A DNA stretch of 64,000 bases. It comes from Anastatus disparis. Its lineage: Eukaryota; Arthropoda; Insecta; Hymenoptera; Eupelmidae. The position numbers and the translations under genes are program-made. The DNA lies in the NCBI GenBank assembly GCA_017163975.1, contig JAFFSR010000282.1, positions 608,501 to 672,500 of the forward strand. The letters run 5' to 3'. Positions within the stretch are counted from its first letter, which is position 1, and each line of letters begins with the position of its first letter. This document shows positions 46,138-57,081 of the stretch, in pieces. The notes below the pieces were generated by a model. It made no database searches. It saw only the letters and a program-made list of their open reading frames with translations, and was not told the DNA's origin.

Positions 46138-47290
46138 AATTATGTTACGAAAAAAAACACGTAAACTTGCAGCAGAATCGAAGCAGTCTTCCGTAAGAAT
46201 CTTGCAGCAGCACTTTACCCCCGAATTACATAAATATGACAAAAGTTAAGTGTAATTTAATGATGAGAATAAACACGCAAATGTACGGCAGAATTGAAGC
46301 AGTTTTATGTGAGAATCATGCAGCAGATTTGCGCTAAAATTACATCAGAAGGACAAAAGTTAAATGCAATCTTATCATAAGAATAATCACGCGAGCATGC
46401 AGCATACTTGAAGCTATCTCGCATAAGAATCTTGCGACAAAACTTTACTGTAGAATTACGTATGAATGTAGAATCAAAATATTTATCATCTTTTACTAAT
46501 AGAAATTTATTTAAAATTTTTCTTAGATATTATAAAAAATTTTTATCTACGTTTTTTATATTTGACAATTGGCTGCAATGATCTCCTTTCTTCTCCCCAA
46601 TGTCTACATGTATATAATTTTATACTATAACATCAGCGCCCACCCCTTTGTGTATATATGTTGATTGTTTTTTGCGTTTCTTCTTTTTTCTCTTAGCCAA
46701 TATATGCCTATAGGTGTAGGCATTGGTAGTAAGAACACGTAAAGTTTAAAGAAATGCATTAAATGTATCGCAATTATAAATTATTATATTTTCATTAAAT
46801 TATAAATTATAATTTTTAAATTCAACATTTGCTTTTTTAAAATCTGTCAACAACTCTTATAAACATGTTCTCGTTAGTTGAATATTAATAATATTCACAA
46901 TGAAATTTTTTTATTAAAATACAACGCATTATCTTTATTCTATAAAGTGACTTCAATTTTTGAACTATTAACTTTGAAATTCTATAAACTCTGCTGCTGC
47001 AAGATTCTTACTAAAGACTGCTTCGATTCTGCTACAAGTTTACGTGTTTATTCTCGTCATATTATTGCGCTCAACTTATGTCATTCTTATGTAATTCCGG
47101 AGTAAAGTGCTGCTGTAATATTCTTACGGAAGACTGCTTCGATTCTGCTGCAAGTTTGCATGTTTATTCTCGTCATATTATTTCGCTCAACTCATGTCAT
47201 TCTTATGTAATTCTGGGGTAAAGTGCTGCTGCAAGATTCTCACGGAAGACTGCTTGGATTCTGTTGCAAGTTTGCGTGTTTATTCTTATT
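46138..47290. repeat. Inverted array of 115-bp CTTGCAGCAGAATCGAAGCAG units
   Basis: Three units on the left (46150-46470) with AACTTGCAGCAGAATCGAAG and AATCTTGCAGCAG, and three inverted units on the right (46985-47290) with GACTGCTTCGATTCTGCTGC. The spacer (46470-46985) is AT-rich. In effect this is a tandem-repeat foldback. Confidence 0.75.
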
Positions 47291-47436
47291 TTAGAATCAC
47301 ACGATTCGATTGGCAATCTGTTACAAATCTGACGCACGTTTCAGTCGCAATTAAATTTCAGCAGATATACATTAAAATGTGGAAACAGACCACGCAAGTT
47401 CTGCGCAATCGTGCTTGCAACAGATTGTGTTACCAG

Positions 47437-47600
47437 GGTACTAAAGAGTTAGATAGCTAGCCATAAAAAGTTAAATGAAGAGTCAAACTGAGAATTATTG
47501 TCTGCAGTCTGCCTATAAGCAAACTACAGACAATAATTCTCAGTTTGACTCTTCATTTAACTTTTTATGACTAGCCACCTAACTCTTTAGTAATCAGGGG
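47437..47600. repeat. Hairpin of about 70-bp arms
   Basis: GGTACTAAAGAGTTAGATAG and the following AGTCAAACTGAGAATTATTG are mirrored by CAATAATTCTCAGTTTGACT and CTAACTCTTTAGTA. The loop is about 22 bases. Very few mismatches. It is short enough to be a miniature foldback or a pre-miRNA-like hairpin; no evidence decides. Confidence 0.88.
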
Positions 47601-47712
47601 GGCTATTCAAGTAGTGATACACATGTATGTATTACGCGAATTCTATGCGCGTGCAGACTTTTTATTCTGTTGCCAACAACTATCGTCGCGATACATACTT
47701 GAATATCCCCTC
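47598..47712. mobile_element. Small MITE with GGGG(C/A)TATTCAAGTA ends
   Basis: The left end GGGGGGCTATTCAAGTA and the right end TACTTGAATATCCCC are inverse; TCA precedes the left end and follows the right end, a possible 3-bp duplication. About 110 bases, non-coding. Confidence 0.55.
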
Positions 47713-47930
47713 AGTCCTTAGTTTTCTCAGATCATTTGTAAAATCGTAACCTTACTTTTGTCGCGTGGCGCAAAAATATAGATTAGTATTTATTCCCATT
47801 CCTTTAATTATTGTCGAACAAAGTTAGTAATGATTCCAAATTTTTTGAGTAGCTGTTAACTGCTTTTTCTCTCCGTGTGTATAGTTTTATTTTGTCTTCA
47901 CCATATAGTTTCACTATACGATTTCATCAT
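47713..47930. other. Interior of H, no feature
   Basis: AT-rich sequence before the right terminal repeat; nothing recognised. Confidence 0.4.
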
Positions 47931-49570
47931 AGGCTTATATTGTATCATTTTATCATATACTTACATCATATGATAAATTGAAACCAAAAAACATGTAATA
48001 AAACCATATGATAAAAACACATAATAAAACCATATGATAAAATCATGTAATAAAACTGTGTGTTTTTTTTCAACCGGGTAGGCATCGATGTTGATGAATT
48101 AATCATAAATTGATCATAATTCCACAGATCTTAAACAAAAGTCAGGGAGGCGACAATAAACAAAACAAAAGCATACTTTCAAAGTTTACCAAAGTTTATT
48201 AAAGTTTATGGTATTGGATACCATATCTCATTGTGCATTGGGATAGGTAGAATGATCCCTGATAGACTTTTATGCAAACGAATTGATCGACTTCCTGTTG
48301 TAGTTACATGTGGAGATATTGAAAAACTTATTCAAGTTCCTGCTTTGGAAGATAGTAGAGTAATAACAATAGCCAAAGCTGTCTATCCAGCTTTAATTGA
48401 TTGGAGATTCACTAATTCAGTACAAGGTGTTTGTTATGATACGACAGCTGCTAATTTTGGAAAAAAGGCGGGCATTGGCCATTTTTGAACAATTTATGAA
48501 GAAAGATCTGCTACAACTAGCATGTGGTCATCACATACTTGAAATCGTATTAGTTGCTGTTTTCTCTTTGAAAATACCTGGTTGCAGTGGACAAAATGTT
48601 CCCATATTCAAGAGGTTTCAACAAGAATGGCCTCAAATTCAAGATTCAACTTATAAAAATGGACAAGAAATATTAGAGCCAGCACTGAAAGAACAAATTC
48701 CTGAACTTATTCTATTTATTAAAAATTATATGAAGAAGCAGTTACCTAGAGATGGCTATAAGGAGTTTTTTTTTTAATTTAGCTCAGTATTTTTGGGTGT
48801 TGCGGATAGTGTAAGGTTGCGTAAACCTGGCGCATGCCATCATGCTAGATGAATGATGAAGGCTATTTATTCTTGGAAAATATATGCCTCAAGGACATAT
48901 TTTGATTTACGGAAACAAGAAATTGAAAACTTCGGAAAAGTGTGCACATTTGTTGTTTTTGTATACCTCAAAGCATGGTTTCAAGTACCATTACTAATTT
49001 ATACACCCGATAATGATCTTCGGTTTTTCAAAGAATTGGTTAAATATCAAAATATTTATAATAACATATCTCAAGTTGCTGGTAAAAAGTTTAAAAATCA
49101 TTTATGGTACTTGTCGCCAGAATTGTGTGTGATGGCTTTTTTCGACGACAATCTTTCGAACAATATCAAAAATAAAATGGTACGAACACTGAAAAACGAT
49201 TTAACTTAATGCAAGGATGCTGAATATGTCCATGAATTTAAAGATCAAGATAAAAGTGATCTAAGAAAATGTTCAAAAGACTCCTACCATATGACTTAAA
49301 AGTAGAAGAATTGTGTCAAAAACAGCTTGACTATTTTATTAATAAATACACTTATTATTTGTCCGAGGGATTCAATTTGAAAATAGGTTTTTTAACTTTC
49401 CCTGCCAAAATTTAGACTCATCACAGTTCTTATAAGAACAGCCGAGATATAGTGGTTAAAATCAGTATAGTCAATGACACAGCTGAAAGAACAGTTGAGC
49501 TAATTCGAAACTACGTAAACGTATTAATGAACGATTAACCAATGTTTTCAGAAGCTATATTTACTTTAAT

Positions 49571-51162
49571 TGAAGCGTCTCATAATAAAAATGGCTAAGT
49601 CCATTTTTTTCGAAAATTGAGTTATTGAGTGATTCATATTTTTTAGCCTATTTTCTACTATATTTAATTATAAAATTTAAAAAAACTTGATTTTTTAATT
49701 TTTTTTGTATGTTAAAAAACTGCTGCGAATAAAAAAAGCGCTAAGTCCATTGAACTTGCTTATCAAAAATGTTTGAGTTCAATTTTAATTTTAAAAATAG
49801 AGTATATGTGTATTTTTATGAATATACACACGCATATACTTAAATATACACATAATACTCTCACAAATACATGCTCGTAAGCATAAGCAATAATAATAAT
49901 AATTATTATTATTTTGTTGAAAATTTATAAAATTTTTGTTGTAATAATTATCATGTCAATATTATGTCCATAAATTGTTTAATTAATTTCCTTATATAAA
50001 AAAACATTGATGAAAAATAAAAAAAAACAATTTTTTATTAAATGCTAAAGACTTTTTTTTAATTTTATGAATAAATATAGTAGAAAATAGAATAAAAAAT
50101 ATAAATGACTCAATAACTCAATTTTTGAAAAAAATGGACTTACAAGGAGAGCACCCCACCTCCGGGGAATGAATGTAGCTCAAACTTTGAGATATGATTT
50201 TTTGATAAAAAAAATGAAACGGGTTTTTTTTTCGTCGAATAGACCTCCTGGACAAGAAATATAGACATTTTCTTAAAAATATGATAAATAAGAGCCTTTA
50301 TAAAAACTTGAATAACCAAAGAACTAAGACTTTTACAAAAAAATTGCATTAAAAACGCTTTTGTTGTTTAGGAGTTATTTTTAATTAAATATTACCACAC
50401 ATATACTTAATATTTTTAGCATATAAAATATAATCAATTTTTTATGTTACTTCATTAGCATACTTTAATCGCCCGTAACTTTTGAACTACAAAAGCTTTT
50501 TAAATGTAACAAAGCTTATATTATAGCATTTAGTTCATGCTTCATTCAATCTTTTATGCAATTATTCATAAGAATCTTAATTCTTTCGTTATTCAAGTTT
50601 TTATAAACGCTCTTATTTACCATACTATCGGAAAAATGTCTATATTCGTGTCTAGGGGGCCTATTCGACGAAAAGAAAGAACACGGGTTCATTTTTTTTA
50701 AATCATATCCCGAAATTTGAGCTAAATCCGTTTCCCGGAGGTGACGTGCTCTCCTTGTTAGCCATTTTTATTGTGAGACGCTTCGATATTATGTTATATT
50801 ATTTAAAAATCTATAAATTGCAAATCTAAAATTGTTAAGTCCAGATAACATTATTGAATTAAAAATAACTAAGTCCCGATTTTGCATCAAAATTAGTCAA
50901 GTCCTTCAAATTTTTTTTCAAAACTAGCCAAGTCCATAGTCACATCAAAGTTAGCTAACTCCATATTAAAAAATTATTTTTCTCTTAAAAAAATTAATTT
51001 AGATTTTTCGAAACATGTGCAAAAATCTTATTTTTTGTCGGTGAATTTAATAGTGAATGAGTTAAAAAGCGATTTAGAATCATTCAGAAGATAGAAATTT
51101 TTTCGCATTTTTCTCAAAATGCGTTAGTTATGACTTAGCCACGTATGTTGTGAGACGCTTCA
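49571..51162. mobile_element. Foldback element with TGAAGCGTCTCA ends, containing a nested CAAGGAG element
   Basis: Left end TTGAAGCGTCTCATAATAAA (49570). Inverse ends occur twice, at 50774-50784 (TGAGACGCTTCG) and 51151-51164 (TGAGACGCTTCAATT). The segment 49571-50784, with the nested element removed, is a palindrome whose arms run through GAGTTATTGAGT and the ATGGCTAAGTCCAT core. The added right part (50785-51164) holds several AAGTCC words and a third end, so either the element is longer or a fragment duplicated. No gene. Confidence 0.75.
50143..50758. mobile_element. Foldback/MITE, CAAGGAG family, copy 3 (616 bp, TTA)
   Basis: Starts CAAGGAGAGCACC, ends GTGCTCTCCTTG, flanked by TTA at 50140-50142 and 50759-50761. 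Removing it with one TTA leaves ATGGACTTAGCCATT, exactly the inverse of the word AATGGCTAAGTCCAT in the opposite arm of the outer foldback. This proves both boundaries and the 3-bp duplication. Confidence 0.93.
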
Positions 51163-51164
51163 AT

Positions 51165-51919
51165 TCATTGATGAATACAATAAAGGATTTTTTTCGAATA
51201 AGTCCAACATAGTAAAAAAAATTAAGACTGATTAACAATTAATAAAAAACATCTATATAATATCTGCAGAATAAAAAGTTTTATGATTGAACAAATTTTG
51301 CATAAAAACTTAATTGTTCGAATTTGATAAATATTATCCACGTACTTGATTATGCTAATTATTGGAAATGTTTTAGTTTGGGTAAGGTTTTTTTATATAA
51401 TAATTATTAAAGTACAATTCAAGACCTTTATTTTCAAGCTTCAAATACCGATATCGTCGGTTCTAATAAGTTAAAAAATATTTAAAAAAAAATGAATTAA
51501 AGGTCTTGACCTCTACTTTAACATTCAATAACTATAATATACGTATCGATATGATAGGCCGCTAATAATCAAGAAAATATTTAATTTTTGTCACATTTTT
51601 ATACTTTCAGTTCCGATTTTTCATTGTAATAAGCAAAACAAAATAATTCTTACATGTGGAGAAAATTTTTAAAGCTTCTTTATAATGTAAAATTCATCAT
51701 TGAAAAAGTTCTATACCGAAAAAATGTTTAAAATGGCGAAATAAGTGATTATATTGAAAAATAAAAGAAAAGTTAAATAAAAATGGTTTTTCAATTGAAC
51801 GGGGTGCTAAAAGTCATTTTAAGGGACCAACAAACGTACAGATCTTCGTTTTTTGGGCTAAACTAACGATTTACTGGTTGGGAGAAAGGTCCTCTTGAGT
51901 TTTGGAATTAAGGGACACC

Positions 51920-51980
<61 letters not shown>

Positions 51981-52480
51981 CTATGCTCTGACTCTAACTT
52001 ATTTTTCAATTATAACGGATGGAGCAAAATGAGACACAAAACTTGTTTATCGTTGTAAAATAATGTCGTTTTACTATATATTATATTTTGGTTCACTAAT
52101 ATATTTTCAGAAGGAAAAAGTAAGATATGTAGAAATGTGCATATAAGGTTCTCTTTATTCAACAATCACTTCATTCAGGTTTATAATATAACTTAGTAAA
52201 GTTTTTACACACGCAAGCGTTAATCTTATTTTTTATTCTAAAGTTATATCAGGTTAGTACAATTAATAACTTTTTGTATTTAATCTTAACGTATGAATAC
52301 AATGCTTACACATCACAACGGTCAGAGAGGAACTGGGTTCCTGTACAATATACCTTATTGTCCACGTGAATTAGAATACAGTCTCGACTCTTCATAAACA
52401 CTCGGTTCGGCGTCTTATTAAACTCAAGAAATAGTTAATTAGCGCGCTAGATTTGAACTATTTTTTAGACAATAAATTTA
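51165..52480. other. Gene-free AT-rich stretch with a short inverted repeat and (TA)n
   Basis: AATTCAAGACCTTTATTTTC (51416) and AATTAAAGGTCTTGACC (51494) form a weak hairpin. A (TA)n run lies at 51923-51978. No coding region supported. Confidence 0.45.
51923..51978. repeat. (TA)n microsatellite
   Basis: Uninterrupted TA run. Confidence 0.95.
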
Positions 52481-52489
52481 AGTCTAATA

Positions 52490-52880
52490 CACTGAAAAAA
52501 AAGCCGATTGCACACGCTGTGGAGTCGATTGTTGTGAATGATTCAGACAACATTCGCAGCTATTAATAACGGAAAATCGCAATATAAGAGTGCGTAACAA
52601 TATCGCAGCCAATCATTCCAACTTTCTGTATAAAAGATTACATTGATCGGAGCAGAGCGCTGCGACTAAGCTGCGTTGTGGCTCGCAACGGCTCTCCGTA
52701 GTCTACGGCACAGAAAGCCGAATCCAAGTCCAGCGACTAAACTGCTTTGTCGCTTGCTAAGGCTCTCCGTAGTCTACGGCACAGAAAGCTGAATCCAAAC
52801 ACAGCGATTTATTGTGTGGTCGCTCGCTTTGAATGCCGATCTCAAGCATTGCGACAACGCTTTGAACACACTTGCTTGAT
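52490..52880. repeat. GC-richer block with two tandem 70-bp units and CCGTAGTCTACGG palindromes
   Basis: The units near 52665 and 52733 share GCGACTAA, CTGC, TTGT, GGCTCTCCGTAGTCTACGGC and ACAGAAAGC. Each holds the 13-bp palindrome CCGTAGTCTACGG. A third diverged unit starts near 52800. The GC content contrasts with the flanks. Not a tRNA or rRNA that I recognise. Confidence 0.6.
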
Positions 52881-53953
52881 TAATAAATAACATTGAAAAA
52901 ATGATAATTTATACTTCCTTTTATATTTTTTTTTAATGTTCATGTAATTATGTAAATTCATAATTTTGAACTATTTTTAAAAATTTATAATTTATAATAT
53001 TAATGCTTTAATAACTTTGATTATTTTTTTTTATTTTTAGATTTATCAGGACATATTTAAAGTTAAATAATTGAAAAACTATACTAATAAATCTATTAAC
53101 AAATCTAAAAATAAAACAAATAAAAAATTGAGAAAGATTTTTTGACAAACAATTTATGTGATTATGGATAATAACATTTATGAAGTTATTACTAAACATT
53201 AGATTACCTTAATTATATTGTTCAAAATTTCATACGCAAGTTGTATTCACTTGCCGTAAAAGGGAAAATATTTACAGATGATTATTATGCTATTTTAAAT
53301 TCTTAATTAATTTAGGTACATAATAAATAATTGATAAATATTTCCAAGGAAAATACTCAAGGCCTGGTAGAACTAAGATTTATTGGTAATATCGTCACTA
53401 CATATTTACACATGATATCTGATAAAAATGTATTTGTACGTTTTCTTCAAAACAAAGTGCGTTTGAAGAAAGAAAATCTTATGATTGATTAAAAATGACT
53501 GTTTTAAATACTTTTCCGCAAATTCAGGTGTTTTTAGAAATTTTCTTCGTTATCGCTGAAATTTATTCGTTCTTTATAAAAAAATATTAAGTCAAGTTAT
53601 TAAATATCAAATCAACTTAGGCAGTTTTTGTGTATATTCAATAGTGATTTTTCATCTAACAGGTAAGTTAAAAAGTCTAAATATTGTCATTTAAAAAAAT
53701 TCAATCATATTGTACACGTTATTTTCAACAAAAATAGTTCTATTAAGTTTTTACAATAGTTTGATACTTTTTAATAGAAATCTTATTAAAACATTAATTT
53801 AACCAAAAAATTTGAGTAAATAAAAATATTCTATTACTTTGAATTTTTAACCACAAAATTTTTTATTTTTATTTTGGAAACCAAATGGAACATATTCCCA
53901 TAGACTCATTGATTTTTATTATTTAGCTGTGCAAATTGATGTGAAATTTTTCG

Positions 53954-53955
<2 letters not shown>
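52881..53955. other. Gene-free AT-rich stretch
   Basis: Short frames (for example 53008-53199 minus) are Phe/Asn/Ile-rich by composition. I see no gene, hairpin or repeat. Confidence 0.4.

Positions 53956-53956
<1 letters not shown>

Positions 53957-54023
<67 letters not shown>
53957..54023. repeat. (TA)n microsatellite at an LTR edge
   Basis: The TA run directly abuts the TGTTACG end of the LTR at 54024. Confidence 0.95.
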
Positions 54024-54027
<4 letters not shown>

Positions 54028-54350
54028 ACGACCGGACTAGGTTCGGTCGTTGAGTTCTTAACAAAAATTATTTGTTTTTGCTGGGAACCAGTCTACCGTC
54101 CCAGGACTTACCTTGTCCCTTGCTGATGTATTGGTTTTAATAATAACTCGTTGGAATGCTCACAAGTATAATTCTTAAATTGATTTTTCTTGATCTTTAT
54201 TGATTGTAGAAATTTAAATTAGATCTAATTTTGATCAAAACTTATGTTTCTCAACATTTATTTATCTGTATAATAGTTAACGTAACTTTCACTTGAGCGT
54301 AACTGATGGTCACGTTTCCTCAGCGCAACAGAAATCACGTATTCCTGAAG

Positions 54351-54710
54351 CGTAACCAAAGTGACGCTTAAGAACGTAACCGAAGTGACACTTTAGAGCG
54401 TAACCAAAGTGACGCTTAATAGTGTAACCAAAGTGACACTTAATAGCGTAACCAAAATGACGCTTAGGAACGTAACTAAAGTGACACTTAAGAACGTAAC
54501 CAGAGTGACGCTCAAGAACGTGACCAACGTGACACTTAAGAACGTAACCAAAGTGACACTTTAGAGCGTAACCAAAGTGACGCTTTAGAGCGTAACCAAA
54601 GTGACGCTCGGGAACGTAACCCAAGTGACACTTAAGAACGTAACCAAAGTGACGCTTAAGAACGTAACCAACGTGACACTTCAAAACGTAACCAAATCTT
54701 CGAATTTCTG
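54351..54710. repeat. 24-bp minisatellite (GCGTAACCAAAGTGACGCTTAA)
   Basis: About fifteen units of 24 bases, core GTAACCAAAGTGACRCTTNAG, lie inside the LTR. Since 24 is a multiple of 3, the minus strand reads as an octapeptide repeat (FGYVLKCH/FGYALKRH) over 124 codons. The related LTR at 221 has only scattered single GTAAC words, so the array expanded in this copy. Confidence 0.9.
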
Positions 54711-54846
54711 AAATAGATGAAATGAAAATATAACGATAATTACACCCAAAATTCGTATTTAATTGAATGTTATGATCAATGTCTTAATAATAATATTAAC
54801 AATACTTGTGCATATCCACGAGTTATAAATTTATGAATATTTGTTA

Positions 54847-54850
<4 letters not shown>

Positions 54851-54894
<44 letters not shown>
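54851..54894. repeat. (TA)n microsatellite
   Basis: TA run inside the LTR. Confidence 0.95.
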
Positions 54895-54897
<3 letters not shown>

Positions 54898-56008
54898 ATT
54901 TAAGTTATAAAAGAAAAAGGATTATATATATTTTCATAAATTAAATGATTTACAAACTTTATTTTAATTAGTTTTTATTTAATTAAAGATTTTGTCTTAT
55001 ATCTTACTGTTAGGTTCTTATTCTAAATAATAGTCTAACAACAATTATCTTTATTTGTTATGAAGAAAAATAGTTATATTATTTTATATCAATTTCTAAG
55101 TATTAACTAAGATTATTTATATAATTTTACTATCCTTACTTGCTGATTTACGCTTTAATTTCTATTAGTTTAATTTATAAATTTCGTTGGTATAAATAAC
55201 TCACAAAATTAGGAGAGAAAGAGAAGAAATTAACTCCAATTCGATAGTCCTGACGTTTCTATACTCAGACTCCTTAAACTACACGGTGAGAAAGTCCGTG
55301 GCAAGAATGATTGGTTCCTTCCTCAATTGCTTGAACACAGGTTATATTCTGGTCAGCGGCACAATTGTCTCTCAAGATATTTTATTTATAGAAATTGTGT
55401 TGAACGTATTTTCCTTTTTCTTTCAAGGTAAAGTTCCACAGATTTTGATATCACACAAGATTAATTATCTTAATATTATTAATGAATTAGGCTTCTAGGC
55501 TAATTATTAATATGGTTTAAATTTCTAAACCTTAAAAATTTATAACTTATTTTTCTAACACTGATTTTAATTACTCAGTGGACCAGCAGAGCCGACTATT
55601 GCGGGTGCTGTCTTATTATGACAAAAGGCGACTTGCTAGACCTCCAGGTTGTTTTTATAACCTTGTGTCCGGGCAATTGGAGATGGATCGTCCAATCAAA
55701 CTTCGACGTGTATTCGAATTCATCAAGAAAATCGTCAAGAAGTTCATTAGCCTGCTTGCTAATGAAATTCCTAATTTATTTCCTTCTCTGTCTCTCCTTC
55801 ACACTTTCGTACAATTTGAGAGTTTTCGCAATAAAAATGTTGATAAGTGCTGACTCGGTACATCGCATGGAACTGATTTTGAATTAAAGCTTTGAAATAG
55901 TTGAAACTTAATTTTTTTATAATTTACTATCGTTGTTTTAAAAATAATTAAAAAAAATGTTTTAATAATTTCTAATTAAATTTAAGGGTAGTTCCATGGG
56001 ATGTAACA

Positions 56009-56043
56009 CCTTCCCCCTCAGGTCGATTGTCGTCCCGACAATC
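56009..56043 (-). promoter_or_regulatory. Polypurine tract and 19-bp palindrome next to the LTR
   Basis: On the minus strand, GATTGTCGGGACGACAATC (56043-56025) then GACCTGAGGGGGAAGG and the TGTTAC start. A polypurine tract primes plus-strand DNA synthesis in LTR elements. Confidence 0.55.
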
Positions 56044-56553
56044 AGCGTAAGAGTCGCAGAATGGACCGAGTCCGGCAACTGGTTTATAGATAAGGTGTTA
56101 GATAATGTAATTGGTTGTAAGATGTTTAATTACCTTGGACACTTTGACTTTTATTGTAACATTAGTTTTGTTATTCTTTGATAAAACTTAATTTTGAATT
56201 CATGGGTTGAGCTAATTATATATATTGTTTCTAAGAGAAAGAGAAAAAAAAAAAATTTCTTAATGAATTATAGTAAATGTGGTTACCTAAAAAAAATTTT
56301 CTTAAATCTAAAAAAAATGTACTGTATATTGAATAAAATTTGAAGTGCTTAGATTATAAATAATTCGCTTGAACATATATATTAACATTACGCAGGATTT
56401 AAGATGATTGTTTACTTAGTTGGAATTAGATTTCTTGAATTAAATTATTTTTATTGAACTTAGCTAAAGTTGTCTTTGTTTTGTTGTTCTTGAAGTAGCC
56501 GTGAAATTGTTGTTTCTTCTAGATGTTATAGATTTGACCACCAATGTTTAACT
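56044..56553. other. Probable internal remnant of the LTR element, no gene
   Basis: AT-rich. Near 56535 the minus strand reads ACATTGGTGGTCAAATCTAT, which has a TGG start like a primer-binding site, but its position relative to the LTR does not fit a normal element. No supported open frame. Confidence 0.3.
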
Positions 56554-57081
56554 TTATTCGAAGGACTCGATATTGAGCTCAAAATCCCAACAGTCGGGTT
56601 TCGATAATGTTGTCAGTAATTCTTTTATTGATGTTCGTACTCTGCGATGTTCTACACGCCAATGAACGGTTGGGTGTTGCATCTCTTTGTAACTATATGT
56701 TATTTCGTAATTAGCTGTACAGGTTACTCGTGATATGTATGTTTTTATTTCCTGATTGTAGTTCATATTTAGGTTTTCGATCATCTCGGCTATCTTTTCC
56801 TATTTGGTGTTTCTTACTTCCTCTAAGAACCGAGTGTTACATTCTTTGTCGGTACATCCGTATGGAAATATCTGAGTTGCGAGGTCCCAACTTGCTCTTT
56901 CGAAGAGATATCTTGTTACGTGTTGGTAACAGCTGTTTATGTTCTGGTAAGCAGGTAAATCTTCCATCCTCCTTATATCTTCGTAGGTTTGCCTTAATTG
57001 ATTTTTGTATTTTCTGAAGGTTTCGTTTATGTAGCGTACGATGTTGATGATAGAAAATAGAGTTAAGCTTTTTGGGTCCAT
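56554..57081 (-). pseudogene. Unrecognised protein frame with a single internal TAG
   Basis: From the Met at 57081 (MDPKSLTLFSI) the frame runs 93 codons to a TAG at about 56802-56800, then continues in the same frame for over 80 codons to a TAA at 56554. Both parts have balanced, protein-like composition: Lys/Arg/Glu-rich helices (RKYKNQLRQTYEDIRRMEDL), two Cys in GCTDKECN, and a C-terminal part with TSIKELLTTLSKPDCWDFEL. The single stop between two good halves suggests a recently broken gene, or readthrough as in some retroelements. I do not recognise the family. It lies tail-to-tail with the LTR and diverges from the plus-strand gene at 57588, with about 500 bases between their starts. Confidence 0.4.

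Larger units (their letters stand above)
44553..48078. mobile_element. 3.5-kb foldback element H (CCCGGTTGAAAA ends, TA duplication)
   Basis: The ends CCCGGTTGAAAATAAACAC and GTGTTTTTTTTCAACCGGG are inverse and the match extends about 140 bases through the TCATATGGTTTTATTA words. TA flanks both ends (44551-44552 and 48079-48080). The transposase reading frame is restored when H and one TA are removed, which fixes the boundaries. It contains at least five further repeat or hairpin units (44693-45389, 45931-46130, 46138-47290, 47437-47600, 47598-47712). No transposase inside. Confidence 0.88.
42936..49560 (+). pseudogene. Transposase-like pseudogene in pieces, cut by palindromes G and H
   Basis: Coding segments: 42936-43070 (acidic, NDSINKTDSLDLDKSEANAN), 44463-44552 (MTPEVVATLDKCQISYREAV to ITKAL), and 48079-49560. 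Removing element H and one TA joins ITKAL to GIDVDEL in frame. Downstream pieces read LPVVVTCGDIEKLIQVPALE, CYDTTAANFGKK, then a frameshift near 48465, LLQLACGHHILEIVLVAVFS, then KPGACHHAR with Trp changed to TGA (near 48850), MMKAIYSWKIYASRTYFDL, AWFQVPLL, HLWYLSPELCVMAFFDD and finally VNDTAERTVELIRNYVN. This order matches, from memory, a widespread invertebrate protein family of transposon type with CDTTA, HHI and HHARWMAKAIY motifs. The exact transposase superfamily is uncertain. GTAAAG after ESNSG at 43070 could be an old splice donor. Confidence 0.7.
54024..56008 (-). mobile_element. Ty3/gypsy-type LTR, minus strand, with internal minisatellite
   Basis: Plus-strand limits are TGTTACGACC (54024) and GGGATGTAACA (ending 56008), i.e. 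inverted TGTTAC ends as expected for an LTR. On the minus strand the LTR is preceded by the purine run CCTGAGGGGGAAGG (56022-56009), the expected polypurine tract, and by GATTGTCGGGACGACAATC, a motif I recall upstream of the 3-prime LTR in many insect Ty3/gypsy elements. The LTR is long (about 2 kb) because it contains a 24-bp minisatellite and a (TA)n run (54851-54894). Its end shares blocks with 221-920. No integrase or RT is next to it, so it is a solo or 3-prime remnant. Confidence 0.6.

Noticed and set aside
46138..47290. Possible CRISPR-like array
   Set aside because: Repeats are about 115 bp, degenerate, inverted around a spacer, and in a eukaryotic setting. No direct repeat/spacer pattern or cas genes.
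52660..52735. Possible tRNA gene
   Set aside because: No cloverleaf, no B-box (GGTTCGAATCC-type) and the palindrome does not fit any tRNA arm.
54310..54684. 124-aa octapeptide-repeat frame on the minus strand
   Set aside because: It is a 24-bp minisatellite inside an LTR. The related LTR lacks it, so it is unlikely to be a gene.
56730..57017. Plus-strand 95-aa frame with Cys and Arg
   Set aside because: It is the antisense shadow of the more protein-like minus-strand frame at 56554-57081.
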